Shown piece after piece: positions 40,825 through 49,731 of a DNA stretch of 64,000 nt. A program made the translations under genes and the position numbers. The notes beneath the pieces are model-generated. The model saw only the letters and a list, made by a program, of their open reading frames with translations. It did no database searches and was not told the DNA's origin. Position 1 is the stretch's first letter, and every line of letters begins with the position of its first letter. The stretch lies in assembly GCA_002256345.1 (NCBI GenBank), contig NKIY01000011.1, forward strand, positions 111,680 through 175,679. Reading direction: 5' to 3'. The DNA is from Bradyrhizobiaceae bacterium PARB1. Its GTDB lineage: Bacteria; Pseudomonadota; Alphaproteobacteria; Rhizobiales; Xanthobacteraceae.

Positions 40825-42408
40825 TCAGTGCCCGCCGCCGCCAGCGGCCGGACTGCCGGGCTTGTCCAGCATCAGCACCATCACGCTGAGGCCGATGTAG
40901 AAGCAGGACAGCAGGAAGAACGCGTCGCCAAAACCCATCACCACCGCCTGGCGATGGGTGATCTGCGACAGCTGCTTCAGCGCCATGCGCGACGCGTCGC
41001 CCATGCCCTGGAATTTCTGGGTGAGCATGTTGAGCGTCTCGACCGCTTGGGCATTACCCCAGGTCACCTTGTCGTGAAGACGCGAGATGTGGAAATCGGT
41101 GCGATGATCGAGCACGGTATTGATCAGCGCGAGACCGAGCGCACCGCCGAGATTGCGGGTCAGGTTGAACAGACCGGACGCATTCTTCAGCATTTCCGGC
41201 GACAGCGTGCCCAGCGCGATATTGTTGATCGGCACCATCGCGAGCATCATGCCCATACCGCGCAGGATCTGCGGAACGAGCAGTTCGTAGAAATCGTAGT
41301 CGCGGGTGATCGACGTCATCAGCCAGGTACCTGACGCAAACAGCACCAGTCCGGATCCGATCAAGATGCGCAGATCGACCTTGGTCATCAGACGGCCGAC
41401 GACGGGCGCCATCAGGAACATCGCGACACCCGACACGAACATCGTCTCGCCAATCATCAGCGCGCTATAGCCACGCACCTGGGCGAGATAGAGCGGATAG
41501 ATATAGGTCAGGCCATAAAGGCCGATACCGATACAGAAGGAGAAGGTCGAGCCCAGCGCGAAATTGCGATTGGTGAAGGCGCGCAGATCGACGATCGGCT
41601 CCTTCGCCGTCAAGACGCGCCAGAAGAAAGCGACGGCCGAGAACGCGCAGACCACTGCAAACAGCGCAATGGCCTCGTCCTCGAACCAGTCGTTGCGCGG
41701 GCCCTCTTCCAGCACATATTCGAGCGAGCCAAGGAAGCCGGCCATAAAGCCAAGGCCCCACCAGTCGAAATGATCGAGCAGCTCGAAATGCGGCTCGTCA
41801 AAATCCACCAACGCCAGCACGCCAAGAGTGATACCAATGCCCGGCACGACATTGATGAAGAACAGCCAATGCCATGACATCGCATCGGTGATGTAGCCGC
41901 CCACAGTGGGACCAATGGTCGGCGCCAGCGTCGCGACAAGACCGATGATCGGCGCGACGATGTGAAACCTGGAGCGCGGGAAGACTGTGTAAGCCGAAGC
42001 GAACACGGTGGGTATCATGCCTGCGCCGAGAAAGCCCTGCACTGCGCGCCACAGGATCATCTGCTCGATGGACGAGGTGAAACCGCACATCAGGCTGGCA
42101 AAGGTGAAGCCCGCCGCCGAGATGGCGAACAACAACCGCGTGCCGAGCGCACGCGACAGGAAGCCCGACAGCGGAATCGCGATGACTTCCGCGATCAGAT
42201 AGGCGGTCTGCACCCACGAGACTTCGTTGGACGACGCCGAGAGGCCGGCCTGGATATCCGATAGCGAGGCCGACACGATCTGGATGTCCAGGATCGACAT
42301 GAACATGCCGAACACCATGATCAGGAACGCGATCAAGCGCCTTGGCGCGATCCGATCATCCGCCGGCGCGGCCGGCGGTGCTCCTGACATGGTGGTGGTC
42401 GTCGACAT
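40825..42408 (-). CDS. emrB: DHA2 family drug:H+ antiporter, inner membrane subunit of EmrAB type
   Basis: 527 residues with about fourteen membrane helices. It has LDIQIVSASLSDIQAGLSASSNEVSWVQTAYLIAE-like first-helix motif D1 of DHA2 proteins, LSRALGTRLLF loop 2, and motif C around TLAPTIGPTVGGYI. Pairs with the HlyD-type adaptor immediately upstream (emrA), and needs an outer-membrane TolC not seen here. Regulated presumably by the divergent TetR. The C-terminus is a short Gly/Pro tail. Confidence 0.93.
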   Translation of the reverse strand: MSTTTTMSGAPPAAPADDRIAPRRLIAFLIMVFGMFMSILDIQIVSASLSDIQAGLSASSNEVSWVQTAYLIAEVIAIPLSGFLSRALGTRLLFAISAAGFTFASLMCGFTSSIEQMILWRAVQGFLGAGMIPTVFASAYTVFPRSRFHIVAPIIGLVATLAPTIGPTVGGYITDAMSWHWLFFINVVPGIGITLGVLALVDFDEPHFELLDHFDWWGLGFMAGFLGSLEYVLEEGPRNDWFEDEAIALFAVVCAFSAVAFFWRVLTAKEPIVDLRAFTNRNFALGSTFSFCIGIGLYGLTYIYPLYLAQVRGYSALMIGETMFVSGVAMFLMAPVVGRLMTKVDLRILIGSGLVLFASGTWLMTSITRDYDFYELLVPQILRGMGMMLAMVPINNIALGTLSPEMLKNASGLFNLTRNLGGALGLALINTVLDHRTDFHISRLHDKVTWGNAQAVETLNMLTQKFQGMGDASRMALKQLSQITHRQAVVMGFGDAFFLLSCFYIGLSVMVLMLDKPGSPAAGGGGH

Positions 42409-42450
42409 TTGCGTGGTCCGTTAATTAGTGACCAACCGAATACACTTCTC

Positions 42451-42582
42451 GTGTCCCGGACGCGGCGCAGCGCGCCAACTTCGGCGTGATGCGCCGCAGA
42501 GCCGGGACCGTATCAAGCGACGGCGTTCGTGGCGGTCCCGGCTCTGCGCAGCAGCGTTGCACGCTGCTGCGCGTCCAGGACA
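42451..42582. repeat. Inverted repeat between emrA and emrB
   Basis: GTGTCCCGGACGCGGCGCAG ... GCCGGGACC and GGTCCCGGC ... CTGCGCGTCCAGGACA: the two halves are inverted and each can fold alone. Sits within the emrA-emrB operon, so it may affect relative expression or mRNA stability. No gene. Confidence 0.6.
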
Positions 42583-42595
42583 AGTTCACTCGACT

Positions 42596-43822
42596 TCACT
42601 GTGCGGGCGCGGCGCCCGGCTTGGTGTTGATGCGGACATAGACCGACATGCCGGCACGCAGGACGTTCTGCCTGGCGACATCGGCCGGCACGCGGACGCG
42701 GACCGGGACGCGCTGCACGATCTTGGTGAAGTTACCCGTCGCGTTGTCCGGCGGCAGCAGTGTGAACACCTGGCCGGCTGCGGGCGACAGGCTCTCTACC
42801 GTGCCGTCAATGACGCGGCTGGTATCGGCATCGAGCTGGATCGACACTGGCTGGCCCGGCTGCAGGCGACGCAGCTGCGTCTCCTTGAAATTGGCGTCGA
42901 TATAGACGTCGTTGAGCGGCACGATATTGGCGAGACGCTGACCGGTGGTGATGAAATCGCCGAGATTGACCAGGCGGTTGGAGAAGATGCCGTCCACCGG
43001 CGCCTTCACATCGGTGAAAGCGAGGTCGCGCTGCGCCTTGTCGAGCGAGCTTTGCAGCTCCTGCAATTGCGCGCGCGCCTCGGCCTGCTGCGCCTTGGTG
43101 ACATCGACGGCACTCCTGGCGGAATCCACCGACGCCTTGGCCGCCTTGACGGAGGCAGCAGTCTGATCGCGGTTCGACTGCGAGGTTTCATAGACGGAGC
43201 GCGAGGCGAAGCCCTGCTTGCTCAGCGTTTCCTGGCGATCGAATTCGAGCTGCGCGCGATTGGAGGCGGCATCGGCCGAAGCGAGCTGGGCCTGCGCCTG
43301 CTCGACGGCGCTTTCCTGCGCCGTGACCTGGCGACCGATGCGCTCGATCGTCGCCTTCTGGGTATCGATCCTGCGCTGTGCCGCATCGACCGCGATCTTG
43401 TAGTCGCCATCGTCGATCTTGAACAGCACCTGCCCGGCCTTCACCAGCGTATTGTCACCGGGCACGATCTGCGCGATGTGGCCGGCAACCCGTGCGCCGA
43501 GCGTCGAGTTGTTGGCACGCACATAGGCATCGTCCGTGGAGACAATGAAGCGGCCGACCAGATAGTAATTCACGCCATAATAGACAGCCGCGATCGCCGC
43601 GAGCGCGCCGATACCCATGAGAATGCGCTTCTTGCGCGGCGATTTTGGCGCGGCAGGCTTGGCTGCGGCGGGCGTCGCAGCGGGCGCTTCGGCTGGCTTT
43701 TCCGGTGTATCGGTGGGGCCTCGCGCCGCGGGCTCCTCCAACGACACCACGCGCGCAGAGACGGCGTCGTCCTCGGCCTCGTTGCGAACGATACGTGCAG
43801 CCTGATCGCGTGGTCCGGCCAT
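42596..43822 (-). CDS. emrA: HlyD/EmrA family membrane fusion protein
   Basis: 408 residues. A Pro/Ala/Glu-rich cytoplasmic N-terminus (about 60 residues) is followed by one membrane segment (ILMGIGALAAIAAVYYGVNYYL), then a lipoyl half-motif (VGRFIVSTDDAYVRANNSTLGARVAGHI region), a long coiled coil (about 140-270) and the second lipoyl/beta-barrel part with VNLGDFITTGQRLANI. Periplasmic adaptor for EmrB. The start at 43822 has AGGAGG six bases ahead; upstream in-frame ATGs overlap the operator and lack such a site. Confidence 0.93.
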   Translation of the reverse strand: MAGPRDQAARIVRNEAEDDAVSARVVSLEEPAARGPTDTPEKPAEAPAATPAAAKPAAPKSPRKKRILMGIGALAAIAAVYYGVNYYLVGRFIVSTDDAYVRANNSTLGARVAGHIAQIVPGDNTLVKAGQVLFKIDDGDYKIAVDAAQRRIDTQKATIERIGRQVTAQESAVEQAQAQLASADAASNRAQLEFDRQETLSKQGFASRSVYETSQSNRDQTAASVKAAKASVDSARSAVDVTKAQQAEARAQLQELQSSLDKAQRDLAFTDVKAPVDGIFSNRLVNLGDFITTGQRLANIVPLNDVYIDANFKETQLRRLQPGQPVSIQLDADTSRVIDGTVESLSPAAGQVFTLLPPDNATGNFTKIVQRVPVRVRVPADVARQNVLRAGMSVYVRINTKPGAAPAQ

Positions 43823-43887
43823 TCCGGCCTCCTGAAAAGATCGCGCGGAAACACGCTGCGTTCCCGCTGGGTGTGGCATCATGTACA

Positions 43888-43908
43888 TTGACCGAACGGT
43901 TCGGTCAA
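43888..43908. promoter_or_regulatory. Perfect 21-base palindromic operator between emrA and tetR
   Basis: Half-site TTGACCGAAC, one central G, and the exact reverse complement GTTCGGTCAA. Sits in the 175-base divergent gap, 66 bases from the emrA start and 90 from the regulator start, where a TetR-family repressor would control both. Strong candidate for autoregulation. Confidence 0.8.
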
Positions 43909-43997
43909 GATAGATTGGTTGTCGTTCCATCGTGATTTTGAGCTATTCCGGATAGGCCAACCGGCCCGTGACGGTTTCCCTCCAACAGGCTGAATGA

Positions 43998-44630
43998 ATG
44001 GTTGCGTCCTCCCATGCCCCCCTCGCCCAGGTTGGCGAAGAAGACAGCGCCAAGCGCCGGCAGATTCTCGACGGCGCACGTAAGGTCTTCATGACGCTGG
44101 GTTTTGACGGCGCCAGCATGGGTGAGATTGCGCGCGCGGCGGGCGTCTCCAAGGGCACACTCTACGTCTATTTTACCGACAAATGCGGCCTGTTCGAATC
44201 CATCGTCGAGCAGGAAAAGCTCGAGCAGGGCAAGGCCGTCTTCAACTTCGACCCGGCTCGCGATGCCGAGACGACGCTGGCCGAGTTCGGCCGCGCCTAT
44301 ATCCAGTTGCTCTGCCGTCCCGGCGGCGGCTCGGCGATCCGCACGGTGATGGCGATTGCAGAGCGCATGCCCGATGTCGGCAAGCGCTTCTACGAGGCGG
44401 TGCTTGCCCATGCGATCCGGCAGTTTGCCGGCTATCTCGATGCCCGCGTCAAGGCGGGGGAATTGAAGATCGAGGATACCGAGCTGACGGCCGCGCAGTT
44501 CATGATGTCCTGCCAGGCGACGCTATTTCAGCCCTTCATTTTCCAGGCGAAGCCGACGCCGACGGCGGCGGAGATCGACAAGGTCGTGGACAGCGCGGTG
44601 CGCGTGTTCCTCGCAGCCTATCGCAGCTGA
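43998..44630 (+). CDS. TetR/AcrR family regulator of the emrAB pair
   Basis: 210 residues. N-terminal helix-turn-helix (about 14-60): RRQILDGARKVFMTLGFDGASMGEIARAAGVSKGTLYVYFTDK, closely matching the TetR_N consensus, with GTLYVYF recognition helix. The C-terminal ligand domain belongs to the AefR-like/ TetR_C_7-type group (SCQATLFQPFIFQ). Divergent from emrA with a palindrome between, so probably its repressor. Its stop is three bases from the extensin gene's stop. Confidence 0.93.
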   Translation: MVASSHAPLAQVGEEDSAKRRQILDGARKVFMTLGFDGASMGEIARAAGVSKGTLYVYFTDKCGLFESIVEQEKLEQGKAVFNFDPARDAETTLAEFGRAYIQLLCRPGGGSAIRTVMAIAERMPDVGKRFYEAVLAHAIRQFAGYLDARVKAGELKIEDTELTAAQFMMSCQATLFQPFIFQAKPTPTAAEIDKVVDSAVRVFLAAYRS

Positions 44631-44633
44631 AGC

Positions 44634-45887
44634 CTATTCGTTCTCGTAGAAATCCTCATCGTCCGGCGTCTTGCGGCTGTTCTTGTTCGCCAATTTCCGG
44701 ATCGACCCGGTCGGACCATCGTCGCCGCGGCCGGCATAACTGCGGCTCATGGCGCGCGATGCGATCTCCTCACCCGACACGGCGGCCGGCTTGCAGATCG
44801 ACGGGCGCTTCGGCCGGCGCATCAGATCCACGTGGATGTGATCGTAGTGATAGATGTTGGATCCCGGCGCCAGCACTGTCGTGAAATACTGGCAAGCCCC
44901 GCCCTGAACGTCGCGCAAAAAGCCCTGCTCTTCCGGCAGGCCCTTCCAGCCATTCTTGATCGACATATTGCGGCCATCGGCGAAGGTGAAGGCAGCGATA
45001 TCCAGCGCATTGCCGAAGGCATGTTCGGAAATATGCGCGCGCGAATTCCCGTTCATGCCGCGGCAGGAATAGGCTGAAATCTGGCGGATCGACACCACGC
45101 GCTGACCGAACCAGCGCATCGCCGCCGGCTGCACGACTTCGGCGAGCCATTTATCGAGTTGCGACACAATCGGGCACGCCAGTGTCGCCGTCGGCTTCAC
45201 TTCGACGGGACCGACGGAGCCGGTGACATTGCCGGCGCCAGGGCCGAGGCGCGGCTGTGCATAATCTTGCTGCGGCTGCGTCAGTGCAGGACCAGAGCTA
45301 TAGCGACCATAGGGCGCGCGCGTCTGCGGCGGTGCGCTACGCGGCATGCCCTGCTCGGGAGCCCCCTCCGGCGGCAGATTGATATCGTCCTCGGCCTCGT
45401 GAACGCCAGGTGCGTTCAGTGAGATTGGGCCGCTATTTGCCGGTGCATTGGCGTAGCCACCATTATAACCGCCACCATAAGACGGCTGCTGTTGCGGCGG
45501 CGCCGATTGCGGATAGGAATTGGGATAGCTGCTGGTCGCGCGCACCATCGGTTGCGACGGCGATTGCTGCACGGGCCAGCGTGACGGACCGCCAGCGATG
45601 CCACCTGGTGGCCGTGGTGCTTCATCAGCAAAACCAACTGTGCTGTTGGATTCACCGAGTGCTGCGACCTTGAGCGGAAATTCTGCGCCGCAAACGCCGG
45701 GACCGGATATCGGCTCGATGCGGACAAGGCCGGCGCTCTCGCGCACGGCACCGGATTTCAGGCATGCGACTTCTGCCTCGGCTCGCCAGGGGTCGCGCAC
45801 TTCGGTTTGAAACAAACCTTTGCCGCAACCAGCCATCGAGACAAGGACGAAGGAGCCGACGAGATACAAACGAACTCCGCGCGTCAT
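44634..45887 (-). CDS. Extensin-like C-terminal domain lipoprotein
   Basis: 417 residues. An N-terminal signal with lipobox VSMAGC (Cys21). Three regions: a Cys-containing N-domain (EVACLKSGAVRESAGLVRIEPI), a long low-complexity Pro/Gly/Gln/Tyr linker (about 90-240), and the extensin-like C-terminal domain (about 245-385) with HISEHAFGNALDIAAFTFADG and HVDLMRR, whose His/Asp pattern resembles zinc D,D-carboxypeptidase (VanY/MepA-like) folds. Envelope function, perhaps peptidoglycan-linked, is inferred. Converges with tetR. Confidence 0.82.
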   Translation of the reverse strand: MTRGVRLYLVGSFVLVSMAGCGKGLFQTEVRDPWRAEAEVACLKSGAVRESAGLVRIEPISGPGVCGAEFPLKVAALGESNSTVGFADEAPRPPGGIAGGPSRWPVQQSPSQPMVRATSSYPNSYPQSAPPQQQPSYGGGYNGGYANAPANSGPISLNAPGVHEAEDDINLPPEGAPEQGMPRSAPPQTRAPYGRYSSGPALTQPQQDYAQPRLGPGAGNVTGSVGPVEVKPTATLACPIVSQLDKWLAEVVQPAAMRWFGQRVVSIRQISAYSCRGMNGNSRAHISEHAFGNALDIAAFTFADGRNMSIKNGWKGLPEEQGFLRDVQGGACQYFTTVLAPGSNIYHYDHIHVDLMRRPKRPSICKPAAVSGEEIASRAMSRSYAGRGDDGPTGSIRKLANKNSRKTPDDEDFYENE

Positions 45888-46084
45888 TCGCGCAAATTGA
45901 GCTAAATGTTTTAATGACTCTTCAACATGCGCATTTCCGAGGACTGAAAACGCGCCTGTTCGCGCGGCTACGCGTCATTCGGTGCGTCCGCACAGCGGCA
46001 GACCAGCGGCCAAAATGAGGCGGAGCGCCCTCGCCCAGCAAGATGGACAAAAGCGCTCCGGTTACGAATTTTCGTAGTGGATCG
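45888..46084. other. Intergenic gap, extensin-like gene to aldehyde dehydrogenase
   Basis: 197 bases with no gene. A CGGAGCGC ... GCGCTCCG inverted pair (about 46022-46063) with a long loop lies near the aldehyde dehydrogenase stop and could end that transcript; no T-tract is present. The rest should hold the extensin-like gene's promoter. Confidence 0.4.
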
Positions 46085-47488
46085 TCAGCGCGCGGCGTTG
46101 ATGATCTGCAGCTGGGTGAACTCGGCGAGGCCCTCCTCGGCGAATTCGGTTCCAATGCCCGACTGCTTGGCGCCGCCGAACGGGATGTGCGGGGCCATGT
46201 CGAGATGCTTGTTGATCCACACCGTGCCGGCCTCGATCTGGCTGGCGACTTTGTGGGCACGGTCGGTGTCCGAGGACCAGACCGAGGCGCCGAGGCCATA
46301 GGTGGTGGCATTGGCGCGGCGGATCACGTCGTCGTGATCCGAATATTTGATCACGGGCAGCACCGGACCGAACTGCTCTTCATCGACCAGCTTCGTGCCC
46401 TCGGCGATGTCGCGTACGATGGTCGGCTGGATGAAATAGCCGGGCCGGTCCATGGCCGCACCGCCGGCGATGACGTTGCCATTTTTACGGGCGTCGTCGA
46501 GGAAGCCCTTTACTTTCTCATACTGCATCTTGTTCTGCAGCGGACCGAGCTTGGTGCCCTGCTTGCTGCCGTCATCGACCACCGTGTTGTTGGCGATGGC
46601 GACGAGCTCCTGGCAGATTTCGTCATAGACGCTTTCATGCACATAGAGCCGCTTGATGGCGAGGCAGACCTGACCGCTGTTCTGGAAGGCGCCTTCAAAA
46701 ATGCCCGGCGCGACTTTCTTCGGATCGACATCGTCGAGCACGATCGACGCATCGTTGCCGCCGAGTTCGAGCGTGATGCGCTTCAGCGTCGCCGCAGCGC
46801 TGGTCATCACCTTCTGGCCGGTGGCCGTCGATCCCGTGAACGAAATCTTCCGGATGTCCGGATGTTTTGTCATCTCGTCGCCGAGATCGTTGGCGTCGGT
46901 GATGACGTTGAGCACGCCCTTCGGCAAAATGCCTTGCACGAGTTCGGCAAAACGAAGCGTCGAGAGCGGCGTGGTCGGCGCGGGCTTCACCACCAGCGTA
47001 TTGCCGGCCAGCAGCGCCGGCGGCAGCTTGAAGCCGAGGATCAGCAGCGGATAGTTCCAGGGAATGATGCAGCCGACCACGCCAAGCGGACGGCGATGCG
47101 CCTCGACGCGGCGGTCGCCACTGTCCTCGATCACCTTCATCGGCAGATCCAATGACGCGAGATAGCGGAAGAAGCCGGCCATGCCCATCACTTCCGCGGT
47201 GGCGTCGGTTAGAGGCTTGCCCTGCTCGCTGGTAAGAATATGCGCGAGCTCATTCACATTGGCCTCGATCACATCGGCCATCTCAACGATATACTTCCGG
47301 CGCTCGCCGAGCGGTGTCGCGGCCCATGCGGGATAGGCGGCCTTCGACGCGGCCACGGCTGCATCGAGCTGCTCCTTCGAGGCCCGCGGGCACTGCGCCA
47401 CCACATCTTCGGTGGCAGGATTGAGAACCGGCATCTGCATGGCGCCGGGCACCATCTTCCCGTCGATGAGAAGATTGTAGTTCATCAT
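46085..47488 (-). CDS. NAD(P)-dependent aldehyde dehydrogenase
   Basis: 467 residues. Cofactor and catalytic motifs: PWNYPLLILGFKLPPALLAGN, FTGSTATGQKVM, the Glu of LELGGNDASIVL and the catalytic Cys in NSGQVCLAIKRLYV. Motifs are like betaine/4-aminobutyraldehyde/ salicylaldehyde-type ALDHs; the exact aldehyde cannot be told. Cytosolic. Start: tandem ATGATG at 47488 with AGGGAG nine bases ahead; the frame extends to 47509 without such a site. No linked catabolic gene. Confidence 0.9.
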   Translation of the reverse strand: MMNYNLLIDGKMVPGAMQMPVLNPATEDVVAQCPRASKEQLDAAVAASKAAYPAWAATPLGERRKYIVEMADVIEANVNELAHILTSEQGKPLTDATAEVMGMAGFFRYLASLDLPMKVIEDSGDRRVEAHRRPLGVVGCIIPWNYPLLILGFKLPPALLAGNTLVVKPAPTTPLSTLRFAELVQGILPKGVLNVITDANDLGDEMTKHPDIRKISFTGSTATGQKVMTSAAATLKRITLELGGNDASIVLDDVDPKKVAPGIFEGAFQNSGQVCLAIKRLYVHESVYDEICQELVAIANNTVVDDGSKQGTKLGPLQNKMQYEKVKGFLDDARKNGNVIAGGAAMDRPGYFIQPTIVRDIAEGTKLVDEEQFGPVLPVIKYSDHDDVIRRANATTYGLGASVWSSDTDRAHKVASQIEAGTVWINKHLDMAPHIPFGGAKQSGIGTEFAEEGLAEFTQLQIINAAR

Positions 47489-47720
47489 TGGCGTTCGCTC
47501 CCTGTTCAACGGGCGTCGTTGCTGCGCCTCGTTATGTTCGTTCGTATATCACGAAAGAAGCGGGTGATGACGACCTCCGGATAATTTGTATTACCGCACT
47601 GCGGGAGAAATACCGCCGGGGCGCAGACCGATAGTTCCGTTAGTTTCCCGATATATCCCGGGAACGACCTCGACGGTTCGGCGTTGCCCGGTGCTGCTAT
47701 CATCAAGCTGGAGGCAAGCA

Positions 47721-47807
47721 ATGACCGCATTCGTCAGTCAGCTCAGCATCGTTGCCGCTTATGCGGCCATGGCGCTTGTCGGAGCGATCGTCCTCGGCGT
47801 TCTGTAA
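47721..47807 (+). CDS. 28-residue hydrophobic peptide
   Basis: ATG at 47721 with a strong TGGAGGC ribosome-binding site seven bases ahead, encoding 28 residues with a single membrane segment (IVAAYAAMALVGAIVLGVL) and stop TAA. A hairpin follows at once. I believe similar short peptides occur in relatives but cannot verify it. No function known. It is divergent from the aldehyde dehydrogenase gene. Confidence 0.6.
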   Translation: MTAFVSQLSIVAAYAAMALVGAIVLGVL

Positions 47808-47831
47808 CTCACCCATTTCCAACCGCTGAGC

Positions 47832-47868
47832 GGGCGCCCGCATCCAATTGCGGACGCCTTTTCCTTAT
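47832..47868 (+). terminator. Terminator after the 28-residue peptide gene
   Basis: GGCGCCCGCA / TGCGGACGCC stem with one mismatch and a six-base loop, followed by TTTTCCTTATTTTTT. Supports a short transcript ending just after the small gene. Confidence 0.75.
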
Positions 47869-48024
47869 TTTTTCGCAATCGGCACCCGAGCGTGATCCAG
47901 GCCCCCCCAACTCCGCCGGATCACACATACACAAAGCCCCCGGCAGCTGCAGACAGGATTGCGCCTTACTTTGCCCATTTAGCCCCCTGATGTACTGTTC
48001 CCGCATATTGCATGTGGGGACATC

Positions 48025-49575
48025 ATGCGTCTGAAAACCATTCTGATCGGCCTTGCGCTGGTCGCCGTATTTTTCGTGGCCACACTCAAGATCATGGACT
48101 ATGTGGCGCCCCGTAGTAGCGGCCCGGCGCCGACGCTGGTCGAATTGCCGCCATTGCCGCCCTCGCCGCCGCGCAGCTCCACCATCGTTGCACCCATCGC
48201 CGTGGCCCTGACGGCGATCCGCGATGTCGCTGAAAAAGGCGCCCCGCGAAATTTTACCGGCACCGCCGACAATCCCGCCCAGCAGTTCCTGCAGAATGCC
48301 GATATCAAATGGAGCGCCGCCCGCGGCGCCATTGCCGTGACCGGCGCGCAGGACACTCTCACGATGACCACGCCCCTCAACGGCACGCTGAATGTGAAGG
48401 GGGAATTGTCATCGAATGTGCGCGATGCCATCGGCGGCGCGCTCGGCAATCTGCTTGGCGGCAATGTCGCGAAGCAACTGGGCAACGTCAACATCAAGAA
48501 CGTCAATGCCAATGCGGAGATCCGCGGCAATGTGGTGGTGGCCTCGCAGCCGCGGCTGACACCGAACTGGCGCATCGAGCCCGGGCTTACGGCACAGGTC
48601 GCGCTGAGCGACACCAGCGCATCGGTGAGCGGCGTACGCGTCAATGTGCCGGCGCAGGTGAAGCCGATGATCGACAATGCGGTCAACGAGCAGATCACGG
48701 CCGTGCAGCAGCGGCTGCGCAACGATCCCGCCTTCGAACAAAATGCGCGGCGCGAATGGGCCAAACTCTGCCGTTCGATCCCGCTGCAGGGCGCAAGCTC
48801 GGTGCAGAATCTGTATCTGGAACTGAAGCCGACCCGCGCCATCGCCGCACAGCCACGCATCGATGGCAGCAATATCACCCTGACGCTCGGCGTCGAGGCG
48901 GAGACGCGCGTCACCGGCACGCAAACGACGCCGAACTGCCCATTCCCGGCGACGCTGGCCATCGTACCGCCCGGCCCCGGCAAGCTGAATATCGGCGTGC
49001 CCATCGACATGCCGTTCACCGAACTCAACAAGATCATCGAGACGCAGCTGGCCGGGAAGACCTTCCCCGAAGACGGCTCGGGGTCGGTCTCGGTCACCGT
49101 CAGGAAGGCCACCGTGCGCGCGTCGGGCGACCGGCTGCTGATCTCGCTGCTGGTGAATGCCAAGGAGAAATCGAGCTGGTTCGGCCTCGGTGGCGAGGCC
49201 ACCATCCACGTCTGGGGCAAGCCTGCGCTCGATCAGGTCAACCAGATCATGCGCTTCACCGATCTTGAACTGGCGGTGGAGTCCGAGGCGGCGTTCGGCC
49301 TGCTCGGCGCCGCGGCGCGGGCGGCGATGCCGCTGCTGGAGCGGACGCTGACCGAACATGCCGTCATCGACCTCAAGCCTTTCGCCTCCAATGCGCAGCG
49401 AAAGATTGCCGGTGCGCTGGCGGATTTCCAGAAGAACGAGGACGGATTGCGCGTCGGCGCCGATATCACCGCCTTGCGGCTCGGCGGCATAGCCTTCGAT
49501 TCAAAGACGCTGCGCGTGATCGCAGAAGCCGAAGGCGCGCTCAATGTGACGGTGACGAAGCTGCCCAATCTCTAA
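48025..49575 (+). CDS. DUF4403 family protein
   Basis: 516 residues. An N-terminal membrane segment or uncleaved signal (about 3-22) is followed by a Pro-rich linker and the large DUF4403 domain, rich in beta strands. Repeated themes include PLNGTLNVKG and the LKPTRAIAAQPRI region. Likely periplasmic/ membrane anchored; some DUF4403 proteins have been related to lipid-binding TULIP-like folds, which I note only as a possibility. The gene is single, with a dispersed repeat and hairpin after it. Confidence 0.78.
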   Translation: MRLKTILIGLALVAVFFVATLKIMDYVAPRSSGPAPTLVELPPLPPSPPRSSTIVAPIAVALTAIRDVAEKGAPRNFTGTADNPAQQFLQNADIKWSAARGAIAVTGAQDTLTMTTPLNGTLNVKGELSSNVRDAIGGALGNLLGGNVAKQLGNVNIKNVNANAEIRGNVVVASQPRLTPNWRIEPGLTAQVALSDTSASVSGVRVNVPAQVKPMIDNAVNEQITAVQQRLRNDPAFEQNARREWAKLCRSIPLQGASSVQNLYLELKPTRAIAAQPRIDGSNITLTLGVEAETRVTGTQTTPNCPFPATLAIVPPGPGKLNIGVPIDMPFTELNKIIETQLAGKTFPEDGSGSVSVTVRKATVRASGDRLLISLLVNAKEKSSWFGLGGEATIHVWGKPALDQVNQIMRFTDLELAVESEAAFGLLGAAARAAMPLLERTLTEHAVIDLKPFASNAQRKIAGALADFQKNEDGLRVGADITALRLGGIAFDSKTLRVIAEAEGALNVTVTKLPNL

Positions 49576-49576
49576 T

Positions 49577-49627
49577 CCGTAGGGTGGGTAGAGCGGAAGC
49601 GCGAAGCGCCGGAGCTAAACCCATCCT
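49577..49627. repeat. Dispersed GTAGGGTGGGT-type repeat
   Basis: CGTAGGGTGGGTAGAGC ... GCGAAGCGC ... AACCCATCCTGC directly after the DUF4403 gene. A related unit (GTAGGATGGGTTGAGCGCAG ... CCCACC) is at 53784-53814. Inverted ends GGGTGGGT / ACCCATCC. Confidence 0.6.
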
Positions 49628-49645
49628 GCAATTCTGAACACAAAA

Positions 49646-49676
49646 AGAGCGCGCCCAGCAGGAGCGGGCGCGCTCT
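49646..49676 (-). terminator. Terminator, PRC-barrel gene (possibly bidirectional)
   Basis: Stem AGAGCGCGCCC / GGGCGCGCTCT with nine-base loop. On the minus strand it is followed by TTTTTGTG, so it suits the PRC-barrel gene; on the plus strand the tail is CTTCGTC, weaker for the DUF4403 gene. Confidence 0.75.
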
Positions 49677-49731
49677 CTTCGTCAGATGATGTCGCCACCA
49701 ATGCGACACCATCCGCATTTCCGATCGACTG

